From: Mycolicibacterium boenickei
Lineage (GTDB): Bacteria > Actinomycetota > Actinomycetes > Mycobacteriales > Mycobacteriaceae
NCBI RefSeq assembly: GCF_010731295.1
Contig: NZ_AP022579.1
Span: 930,001 to 994,000 of the forward strand
Length of the DNA: 64,000 nt
Direction: 5' to 3'
Position 1 is the stretch's first letter, and every line of letters begins with the position of its first letter. Positions 54,337 to 64,000 of the stretch are shown here, one piece after another. Under the pieces are notes generated by a model. That model ran no database searches. It saw only the letters and a list, made by a program, of their open reading frames with translations, and was not told where the DNA came from. A program made the translations under genes and the position numbers.

Positions 54337-54945
54337 ATGCCGGAATCCGCCCCGCCATTCACCCGCGCCCGCAGCGAGGCGCAACGCCGGGACAGGTTGA
54401 CCCAGCTGACGGCGGCGGCGCGGGATTGCCTGGAGCACACGAGGGCCGCGGCGCTGACGCTGGGCGACGTGGCTGCCGCTGCCGGTCTGGCCAAGTCGGG
54501 CATCCTGCGCTACGTCGGCTCACGCGAGGCGCTGCTGCTGCGGGTGATGTACGACGAGCACCTGAGGTGGATCGACGCATTGGCGGACGCGCTCCCCACC
54601 AGTTCCCCGGCAAAGGTATTGGCACACACCCTGGCCGCCCGACCGGTGCTGTGCGATCTCATCGCAGCCTCACCGGTCCTGATCAGCCGGCTCAGCCCAG
54701 ACGACCTGGCCGTGCTCTCGGCTCAGGCGCAGGAAGCTCAGCGGCGGCTCGGTTCCGCGCTGCGGCAATCGCTTCCGCTGTCCGAAAAGCAGCTCGCGTC
54801 GCTGACGGCCGCCGTGCACGCCTTCACCGGGACGACGTGGGCGTGGACGGCGCCGGATTCTGCCGGGCGCAACGCCATGGTGACCGATTTCGAGTCCACC
54901 GTGGGCGGGCTACTCGACATCTTCATCGCGGGCCTGCAGTCCTGA
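54337..54945 (+). CDS. TetR-family regulator divergent from SRPBCC gene
   Basis: 202 residues from the ATG at 54337 (MPESAPPFTRARSEAQRRDR). HTH: AARDCLEHTRAAALTLGDVA followed by AAGLAKSGILRYVGSREALL. The ligand domain is helical. A GTG at 54319 is in frame, but it lies within the palindrome/-10 region and is unlikely. Overlap of operator and -10 box suggests autorepression, and the divergent SRPBCC gene is the nearest target. Confidence 0.9.
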   Translation: MPESAPPFTRARSEAQRRDRLTQLTAAARDCLEHTRAAALTLGDVAAAAGLAKSGILRYVGSREALLLRVMYDEHLRWIDALADALPTSSPAKVLAHTLAARPVLCDLIAASPVLISRLSPDDLAVLSAQAQEAQRRLGSALRQSLPLSEKQLASLTAAVHAFTGTTWAWTAPDSAGRNAMVTDFESTVGGLLDIFIAGLQS

Positions 54946-55005
54946 AACCTGCCGGTCCACCGGAAAACGAACGCACAAGCGGGATTTCAGCCAATCCGGC
55001 TTGCC

Positions 55006-55014
55006 TGTGGATAA
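55006..55014. other. DnaA-box match in intergenic region
   Basis: TGTGGATAA is an exact inverse of TTATCCACA, with a weaker second match TTGTGGATG at 55017-55025. The 175-base region (54946-55120) has no gene and no other origin hallmarks, so this may be a titration or regulatory DnaA site, or chance. Confidence 0.3.
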
Positions 55015-55120
55015 CTTGTGGATGGTTTCCGGCAGACGCCGCGTCACCGCTGTTCACCGGGCCCGCCGTTGAATTACACGCTTGTGAGTAAGACTGTGGG
55101 TCGAGGGCCCCGCCGCAAAC

Positions 55121-56533
55121 TCACCGCCTCAGCGTAGCGAGGGCGACCTGGGCCGCGTTCACGCCGCACATGCCGTGTGCGCCGGGACCCGGCGGCGTGG
55201 CCGCCGAGCACAGGTAGCTGCCTGCACCAATCCGGTAGGGCTGCAGGGTAATCCGCGGGCCGAACACCAATTGGCGGATGTCCTTGGCGCCCGTACAGAT
55301 GTCACCACCGACGTAGTTTGCGTTGTACACCGACATCTCGGTCGTCGACCGCACCGCCGTTCCGACGATCCGGTCACGGAACCCGGGGGCGAACCGCTCG
55401 AACTGCCCGATGATCGCCTCCGTGGCGTCACCGGTGTAGCCGTGCGGGACATGGGCATACGAATACACCGGGTTGATGTTGCCGACCGAACGGCCTGGGT
55501 CGGCGACGAACTGCTGACCGACGAGTACGAACGGTCGCTCCGGCATCCGGCCTGCGTGAATCTCCCGCTCGGTCTCCGCGATCTCGGCGAAGCCTCCGCC
55601 CAGATGCACTGTCCCGGCGCCGCCGACCTCGGGATTGGCCCATGGCACCGGACCCTCGACCGCGAAGTCGACCTTGAATGCGCCCGGACCGTAACGGAAT
55701 CCACCAAGGCCGCGGGCCACCCGGCGAGGCAACCGATCACTCATGATGTCGACGACGGCTGTCGGCGCGAGGTCGAACATCGTCACATCGGCCGGCGGAA
55801 GCTGCGCCGAGGACGTGACGCGGACACCGGTTTCCACCTTGACGCCCAGCTCCGCGAGTACGGCCGCCAACGCATCGGTGATGGCTTGCGAACCGCCTTG
55901 CGCCACCGCCCACCCGTGCCGGTGCCCCGCCGTGATGATGCCGAGGCCGATGGCAGAGGTCAGCGGATAGTGCAAGGGCCGGAAGGTGTGTGCGGCAACG
56001 CCGCCGAACAGGGCCCGGGCGCGCTCGGTGCGGAACAGCCGGGACAACGCCGACGCGGGCAGCACCGTGGGCGCACCGAATCGCGCCAACACCAACGGAT
56101 GCTTCGGCACCCGCAGCAGCGGTCCCATGATGTCCTGCGACAGCGTGTCGAACTTCGCCGACGGCCCACCGAAGGCGCGTCGCCACCGCCCGCCGTCGGC
56201 GCCCAACGCCACGGCGGTCTCGTCGATGCTGCGGTACAGCAGGCCGGCATCACCGTCGTCGAGCGGATGCGCACAGTCGACCGCAGGCCATTTCCACTGC
56301 AGACCATGACGTTCCAGGCCGAGACCTTCGAGGAAGGCCGAGCCGACCGCCATCGGGTGGATGGCCGCGCAGTTGTCGTAGACGAGGCCCGCTACGGGGC
56401 CCTCGCTGGACCGCACGCCGCCGCCGATCTCGTCCTCAGCCTCCAGCACTGTGACGTCCACTCCGGCCGTGGCCAGCGTGATGGCCGCCGCGAGCCCGTT
56501 GGGCCCGCTGCCTACGACCACCGCGGTACTCAT
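55121..56533 (-). CDS. FAD-dependent oxidoreductase, phytoene desaturase/CrtI-like
   Basis: 470 residues. Dinucleotide-binding motif MSTAVVVGSGPNGLAAAITL followed by TVLEAEDEIGGGVRSSEG; the late FAD motif is GAGSYLCSAATPPGPGAHGM. This is the pattern of the NAD(P)/FAD-dependent phytoene-dehydrogenase-like family that is common in mycobacteria with unknown substrates. Its ATG overlaps the stop of the DUF3556 gene, so it is the last gene of a three-gene operon starting at fadD (59790). Confidence 0.92.
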   Translation of the reverse strand: MSTAVVVGSGPNGLAAAITLATAGVDVTVLEAEDEIGGGVRSSEGPVAGLVYDNCAAIHPMAVGSAFLEGLGLERHGLQWKWPAVDCAHPLDDGDAGLLYRSIDETAVALGADGGRWRRAFGGPSAKFDTLSQDIMGPLLRVPKHPLVLARFGAPTVLPASALSRLFRTERARALFGGVAAHTFRPLHYPLTSAIGLGIITAGHRHGWAVAQGGSQAITDALAAVLAELGVKVETGVRVTSSAQLPPADVTMFDLAPTAVVDIMSDRLPRRVARGLGGFRYGPGAFKVDFAVEGPVPWANPEVGGAGTVHLGGGFAEIAETEREIHAGRMPERPFVLVGQQFVADPGRSVGNINPVYSYAHVPHGYTGDATEAIIGQFERFAPGFRDRIVGTAVRSTTEMSVYNANYVGGDICTGAKDIRQLVFGPRITLQPYRIGAGSYLCSAATPPGPGAHGMCGVNAAQVALATLRR

Positions 56534-58296
56534 GCGTCGACTCCGGCCCGCCGCCACGTCACGTTCAGCGGGATCGGCCCGTTGGGCAGCCACGGCTGCT
56601 CGTCGACCAGGTCGGCCACATTCCAAGTGCCCCGCTCGATCACGCCGAGTGCCGCGTCAATCACCTTGTACTCCTGGGTCCGACGGTGGATCGGCTGCGA
56701 TTCCACCCATGCCACCACGAACTCGCCCGGTTCGAACTGCGCCTCGGACTGGATCGCGGCGATCAGATCTTCATTGTGCAGGTGCCCGTCACCGAAGTTG
56801 AAACCGATGATGGTGTTGCACGACATCTCCCCCTCACGCACGGTGCGAGTGTCGATGTCCGGAAGAGATTTCAACAGCACCGAATAGAGGCCGCGTCCCT
56901 GGCTGTGCATGGCGCGCCACGCCGTGACCTGCTGGGTGAACACCTCGGCCACCACCGGATCCCAGCCGAAGTCGATGTACTGGTCGACGGTGTTGGGTGC
57001 GGATCGCGTGACCCGGTTCAGCTTCTGCTCGGCCCCCGGGGTGAAGGTCCACACCGCCGAGGCCCAGTTGCCCGCGTACTGCCGCATCGCAGGCAGGAAC
57101 GACACCAGGTCGGGCCGGAAGTTGCCCAGCGCCGGGAAGAAGCACAGCCCGATCAGCAGCACCACAGTCAGCCACGGCGAAGACATGTCCCAGGCCGCGT
57201 AGCCATCCCAGTTCGGGAAGCCGAGGAACAGGAAGACCGTGAGGTAGGCGAACAGCACATTCCACTCGACCGGAACCGCCAGCGGGAACGTCGAAATGAT
57301 GAACAGGTGGAAGCACACCATGATCGCGACCGCACCGACCGTGAGCCACGGCCACGGCGACAGCAACAGCGCCAGCGGGGCGACGATCTCCACGAAACTG
57401 CCCGGCCCGTGCGCCATGAAGGTCGCCAGATGCGACGGACGCAGATCCTCCGGGTAGTTGCGGTAATGGGCGCGCTTGAGCCACTTGACCGGGATCGTCG
57501 GGCTGTTGCTCACCATCGGCGGGATGACGTTGGTGAAATGCACGCCGAACTTCGAGATGCCCGCCCAAATCCACACGGTGCCGATCAGCAGCTTGCCGGC
57601 GATGATCATGTCGACGAACGGCAGCGTGGCGAAGAACAGCAACGCAGGCAGGTATTGCTCGCCGCGGGCCGCCAGGAAGATCGTCTTGTCCCGCAACCCG
57701 AGTACGACCAGCAGCACCATCGGCACGACGAGCAACACCGGGTTCACCAGACCCGAGGTGTTGTCCGGCAGGACCGCACTCAGCGAATCGCTGTGCACAC
57801 CCGGCGCCACCAGCGCCACCACCACCGCGGCTGTCAGCGCCAGGTACACGATCACGTCGAACCGGGTGCGACGGTCACCGTCGGTGAACGGCACCGCCTT
57901 CCATGGCCGCAGCCGAATCGTGTTGAGCTTGGCCCAGAATCGGTAACCGCCCGTCATCGGTTTGGTCTTGCCGGCCAACGGGCCCCACGATCCGGCCAGC
58001 CCGAGGAGCTCCAGCAGGATGGTCCACAGGATCAGCTTCTGGTAGACGATGGGCTGATTCCACCAGTCGGCCGGCTGCCAGAACGCGGGCAGATGAGATG
58101 TCGCGGTAGCGATGGTGACACCGGCGAGCGCATAGAAGAACACCAGCTTGACGATGTAGAGCACGTGGATCATCCGGGGCGCGCCGAGCCCGTGGTCCAC
58201 CCACTTGAGGCTCATGATCCGGAGGCGCTCCCGCAGCGGCAGGCGGAGAAACTCTTCGAGGTCCCCCTCGGGCAGGGTGGGTTTGACGAATCCCAT
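56530..58296 (-). CDS. DUF3556 multi-pass membrane protein
   Basis: 588 residues. N-terminus MGFVKPTLPEGDLEEFLRLP is the signature of DUF3556 proteins; about nine hydrophobic helices lie between 45 and 410, and the last 160 residues are soluble and contain VSLLKSLPDIDTRTVREGEM-like sequence (visible as LLKSLPDIDTRTVREGEM). Function is unknown; homologues occur in mycolic-acid-containing actinobacteria near lipid genes. It lies between an acyl-CoA ligase gene (24-base gap) and a FAD oxidoreductase gene (ATGA overlap). Confidence 0.88.
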   Translation of the reverse strand: MGFVKPTLPEGDLEEFLRLPLRERLRIMSLKWVDHGLGAPRMIHVLYIVKLVFFYALAGVTIATATSHLPAFWQPADWWNQPIVYQKLILWTILLELLGLAGSWGPLAGKTKPMTGGYRFWAKLNTIRLRPWKAVPFTDGDRRTRFDVIVYLALTAAVVVALVAPGVHSDSLSAVLPDNTSGLVNPVLLVVPMVLLVVLGLRDKTIFLAARGEQYLPALLFFATLPFVDMIIAGKLLIGTVWIWAGISKFGVHFTNVIPPMVSNSPTIPVKWLKRAHYRNYPEDLRPSHLATFMAHGPGSFVEIVAPLALLLSPWPWLTVGAVAIMVCFHLFIISTFPLAVPVEWNVLFAYLTVFLFLGFPNWDGYAAWDMSSPWLTVVLLIGLCFFPALGNFRPDLVSFLPAMRQYAGNWASAVWTFTPGAEQKLNRVTRSAPNTVDQYIDFGWDPVVAEVFTQQVTAWRAMHSQGRGLYSVLLKSLPDIDTRTVREGEMSCNTIIGFNFGDGHLHNEDLIAAIQSEAQFEPGEFVVAWVESQPIHRRTQEYKVIDAALGVIERGTWNVADLVDEQPWLPNGPIPLNVTWRRAGVDA

Positions 58297-58320
58297 GACG
58301 AGCTCCTTTGTGATTCCAGG

Positions 58321-59790
58321 CTAGGACCGCGTAGCCGCGGCGGTGAGGGTTTTACGGAGCGCCGGCTTGTCGATCTTGCCGACCGGATTCTTGGGCAACT
58401 CGGGAAGAACGGTGATCTCCACGGGCAGCTTGTATTTCGACAGCGACCCGGTCAGGTGCTCGCGGATCCGGCCGACGCTCAGCTCGGCGTCCGGGTTCAG
58501 TGACACGAACAGCACGGGCACCTCGCCGTACACCGGGTCGGCACGTCCGACGACGGCGGCCTCGGCCACCTCGGCGAGGTGGTGGACGACGGTCTCGATC
58601 TCCTTGGGGTAGATGTTCTCCCCGCCGCGGATGATCATGTCCTTGGCCCGGTCCACCAGTACCAGGTATCCGTCTTCGTCGAACCGGCCGACATCTCCGG
58701 TGCGCAGCCAGCCGTCGACCAACGTCTTCGCCGTCTCTTCCGGGCGGTTGAGGTAACCGCGCATGACGTTGGGGCCCTTGATCACGACTTCGCCGACCTG
58801 TCCGTCGGGCAGGACCGCCCCGTCCGCGCCGATGATCCGGATCTCCTGACCCGGCAACGGGATACCGACCGTGCCCGGCTTGCGCTTGCCGTGCAGCGGA
58901 TTGCCGGTGCTGGCGCACGACCCTTCGGAGAGGCCGTAGCCCTCGATGAGGGCGATGCCAAAGCGGCGCTCGAACCGATCGAGGAGCTCGACGCTCGCCG
59001 GCGCGGCGCCGCACACCGCGAACCGCACCGAGCTCGTGTCGGGCCGCACCTCGGCGGGCAGCCCGGCCAGCATGGTGTAGATGGTGGGTACCGCGGAAAA
59101 GTAGGTGGCCCGGGTGGTTTCGATGCGGTCGAAGAACGTGGCCGGGTTGAAGCGGCCTGCGATGGTGGCCCGGCCGCCCGCGATCAGCGGGGACAGGGTG
59201 CTGACCACGATGCCGTTGACGTGGAACAGCGGCAGGATCAGCAGGCTGTGGTCGGTCTGGGTGAGCTCGAAGCCCTGGATCACCATGTCGCACATGGCAT
59301 TGACGTTGGCGTGGTCCAGCATCACGCCCTTGGGCCGCCCCGTGGTGCCGCTGGTGTAGATCAGCAGGGCCAGCGCATCGTCGGCGGTCTCGACGGGCGC
59401 GACCGGCTCCGGTGATCCGGCCGCCAGTGCGTCGAGGGTCAGCACCGGCACCTCGGCCTGGCTCCCGGGATCCACGTCGACGACAAGCACCTTGGAGCCG
59501 GCGTCGGCGACCTGATAGGCCACCTCGGCAGGCACCAGCGTCGGGCTGATCGGCGTGACGGCGGCACCGAGGCGCCAGGCCGCGAAGAGCACCACGACGA
59601 ACTCGACGCGGTTGGGCAACTTCAGGGCGACGACATCGCCGGGCCCCACACCGGCCGCACGCAGCGCGGCGGCGGCCCGGGTCACGGCGTCGAGAAAACC
59701 GGCGTTGTCCAGATCGAGAGCGTCGTCGGCCACGGCGGGGGCGTGTGGCGCCGCCGCGGACCGGACGTCTGGCAGGGAGGCGAGGAACAT
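58321..59790 (-). CDS. Acyl-CoA ligase / AMP-binding enzyme (FadD type)
   Basis: 489 residues. ATP-binding P-loop LLIYTSGTTGRPKGVM, substrate/ATP region ALIEGYGLSEGSC, hinge WLRTGDVGRFDEDGYLVLVD and C-terminal catalytic lysine motif PKNPVGKIDK. The ATG at 59790 fits the start of family members (MFLASLPDVRSAAAPHAP). It activates a fatty or other carboxylic acid as CoA thioester, or as an AMP ester, and is the first gene of an operon with DUF3556 and FAD oxidoreductase genes. It diverges from a PucR-type regulator. Chain length and FadD number cannot be assigned. Confidence 0.92.
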   Translation of the reverse strand: MFLASLPDVRSAAAPHAPAVADDALDLDNAGFLDAVTRAAAALRAAGVGPGDVVALKLPNRVEFVVVLFAAWRLGAAVTPISPTLVPAEVAYQVADAGSKVLVVDVDPGSQAEVPVLTLDALAAGSPEPVAPVETADDALALLIYTSGTTGRPKGVMLDHANVNAMCDMVIQGFELTQTDHSLLILPLFHVNGIVVSTLSPLIAGGRATIAGRFNPATFFDRIETTRATYFSAVPTIYTMLAGLPAEVRPDTSSVRFAVCGAAPASVELLDRFERRFGIALIEGYGLSEGSCASTGNPLHGKRKPGTVGIPLPGQEIRIIGADGAVLPDGQVGEVVIKGPNVMRGYLNRPEETAKTLVDGWLRTGDVGRFDEDGYLVLVDRAKDMIIRGGENIYPKEIETVVHHLAEVAEAAVVGRADPVYGEVPVLFVSLNPDAELSVGRIREHLTGSLSKYKLPVEITVLPELPKNPVGKIDKPALRKTLTAAATRS

Positions 59791-59895
59791 GTCACGAAGG
59801 TAGAAATTTGTGTCCGCCGCCACACCATCGCGTGGCGATGAAGTCAGCCTGGCGATTTGTTGCCCGGAAACAAAAAAGCGATCTAGGGTCAGCGC

Positions 59896-61161
59896 ATGGA
59901 TTCTGCGGTCGCGGCCGCTTCCACCGTGGTGATGGACCGGTTGATAGCCCGTCAAGGCGCGGTGAGTCACTCCGTGCAACAGGCCCTGGCCAGCCAGATC
60001 ACCCAGCTGCGCGGCGACAGGGAGCTCGTCCAGCTGCTCGGCGCCAGCGTCGCGGGCAACGTCGAGACCATCTTCAACGCGCTGCGCCACGACATATCGC
60101 TGGACAACATCGAACCGCCCACCGCGGCCCTTGAGTACGCCCGGCGGGTGGCGCAGCGCGGGGTTCCGATGGACGCCCTGGTGCGGGCCTACCGGTTGGG
60201 CCACTCACTGGTGATCGACGCCGCGTCCGACGAAGTCAACGCCGCCGAACTGGACGCACGGACAGGGCTGGCGGTGTTCGAGCGGATCACCGCGGTGTCG
60301 TTCCGCTACATCGACTGGATCAGCCAGCAGGTGGTGGTGGTCTACGAGGAAGAGCGCGACCGGTGGCTGGCCAACCGGAACAGTGCCCGGGCGCTGCGGG
60401 TGCGTGAGGTGCTCGACGCCCCGGCCTCTGCCCCGGCCGCCGATCCGGAGGCGCTCACCGCGGCGCTGCGATACCCCGTGCAGCGCACGCATCTGGCCGT
60501 CGTGTTGTGGTGGCCCGCCGACTCGGAACACGAAGACGGGCTGGGCCGGCTGGAATCGGTGCTCCGGGACCTCGCGGAAGCCCTAGGGGCACAAGGAAGT
60601 CCGCTGTTCGTCGCGGCGGACCGCAACACCGGGTGGGGGTGGATTCCGCTGTCGGCGGCCGCGGCGGCGACAGCGGTCGACGTTGCCCGGACCGATCTCA
60701 CCGCACGCGCCGGCGCGCCCGCCGCCGCACTTGGCACCCCGCTGTACGGCGTCGACGGCTTCCGCAGATCGCACCGCCGGGCCGTGAAGGCCCGTGGCGT
60801 CGCACTCGCCGCCGGCACCGGCGGCGTCACCGCTGCCGACGACCCCGGACTGGCCGCCGCCGCCCTACTGGGTGAAAACCTGGACGATGCACGGGAATTC
60901 GTATCCCAGACGCTGGGCGCACTGGCCTCGGACACCGCCAACGACGCCCGGCTGCGCGAAACCCTGCGGGTGTATCTGCACGACGGTGCCAGCTACAAGT
61001 CGGCGGGCGAGAAACTCAACCTGCACTTCAACTCGGTCAAATACCGGGTCGGCCGCGCCGAGGAGCGCCGCGGCAGGCCCGTCGACGACGACAGACTCGA
61101 CGTCGAACTGGCCCTGCTGCTGTGCCACCGGTACGGCACCGCGGTGCTGACCGGTTCCTGA
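59896..61161 (+). CDS. PucR/CdaR-type regulator
   Basis: 421 residues. The N-terminal half is helical and contains EYARRVAQRGVPMDALVRAY, typical of the RsbRD-N-like or PucR sensory region. The C-terminal HTH_30 domain reads LRETLRVYLHDGASYKSAGE then KLNLHFNSVKYRVGRAEERR. It is divergent from the acyl-CoA ligase operon, which is the likely target. Its ligand is unknown; the divergent fadD context suggests a carboxylic acid or lipid. Confidence 0.88.
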   Translation: MDSAVAAASTVVMDRLIARQGAVSHSVQQALASQITQLRGDRELVQLLGASVAGNVETIFNALRHDISLDNIEPPTAALEYARRVAQRGVPMDALVRAYRLGHSLVIDAASDEVNAAELDARTGLAVFERITAVSFRYIDWISQQVVVVYEEERDRWLANRNSARALRVREVLDAPASAPAADPEALTAALRYPVQRTHLAVVLWWPADSEHEDGLGRLESVLRDLAEALGAQGSPLFVAADRNTGWGWIPLSAAAAATAVDVARTDLTARAGAPAAALGTPLYGVDGFRRSHRRAVKARGVALAAGTGGVTAADDPGLAAAALLGENLDDAREFVSQTLGALASDTANDARLRETLRVYLHDGASYKSAGEKLNLHFNSVKYRVGRAEERRGRPVDDDRLDVELALLLCHRYGTAVLTGS

Positions 61162-61171
61162 ACCCGCGTCG

Positions 61172-64000
<2,829 letters not shown>

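Noticed and set aside
54946..55120. Replication origin
   Set aside because: Only one exact and one weak DnaA box, no AT-rich unwinding region and no dnaA or dnaN gene nearby.
56686..58503. Open frame opposite to the DUF3556 gene
   Set aside because: Arg/His/Gln-rich product with no structure; DUF3556 on the other strand has membrane helices and overlaps its operon partner properly.

Overview
The window reads as a high-GC chromosome segment of a rapidly growing, non-tuberculous Mycobacterium (Mycolicibacterium type). Evidence: a cell-wall arabinogalactan gene set in the order known from M. tuberculosis Rv3772-Rv3800c (hisC2, echA21, Rv3777, Rv3778c, Rv3779, Rv3780/bpa, Rv3781-Rv3783, Rv3789, dprE1, dprE2, aftA, embC, embA, embB, accD4, pks13), plus an MspA-type porin of the kind found in fast growers. 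Species cannot be fixed from the sequence alone.

Layout. 1-2.4 kb: a partial NAD(P)-dependent reductase divergent from an HxlR regulator, a phosphoesterase and two small genes, closed by a long inverted repeat and a strong hairpin. 2.4-8.4 kb: tRNA-Arg and tRNA-Ser, hisC2, a GXWXG/DUF4334 protein, a TIGR03086-type protein, echA21, a reductase/epimerase, a membrane protein and a MocR regulator. 8.4-13.1 kb: a 49-residue protein, a cutinase, an acyl-ACP desaturase with a clear operator, two paralogous FadR-type regulators that share an operator motif, and an Ntn-hydrolase. 13.4-17.6 kb: an accessory island flanked by a 130-bp direct repeat (one mismatch) of the 3' end of a DUF2200 gene, beside a tRNA-Ser. 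It carries small overlapping genes of unknown function, including a membrane peptide with a Gly/Cys/His-rich tail. 17.7-25.7 kb: MarR, quinone oxidoreductase, a class-V-aminotransferase-like protein lacking the usual PLP lysine, the Rv3779-type membrane protein, the proteasome activator Bpa/PafE, and the galactan export/initiation genes wzt-glfT1-wzm. 25.7-31.1 kb: an FMN/F420-type split-barrel protein, the MspA porin, a zinc-ribbon protein, a kinase-like protein, AhpD-like and MocR genes, and a TRIC-like channel.

31.1-52.1 kb is the arabinan block: Rv3789 (GtrA), dprE1, then a 6.5-kb insertion (furA-katG, an MpaB-type oxygenase operon with TetR, a second TetR with an SDR) that separates dprE1 from dprE2, then dprE2-aftA-embC-embA-embB. 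DprE1/DprE2 make decaprenyl-phosphoryl-arabinose, AftA primes the galactan and the Emb proteins extend the arabinan. GlfT1 and the Wzm/Wzt ABC transporter supply the galactan. AccD4 and Pks13 make the mycolic acid attached at the end.

52.1-61.2 kb is an accessory lipid/redox block: TetR, a second MpaB-type protein, SRPBCC, TetR, then an acyl-CoA ligase, DUF3556 membrane protein and FAD oxidoreductase operon with a divergent PucR-type regulator. The window ends with accD4 and the C-terminal third or less of pks13 on the minus strand. Most shorter intergenic regions carry plausible palindromic operators, which are listed individually. No CRISPR array, insertion sequence, transposase or integrase was seen.
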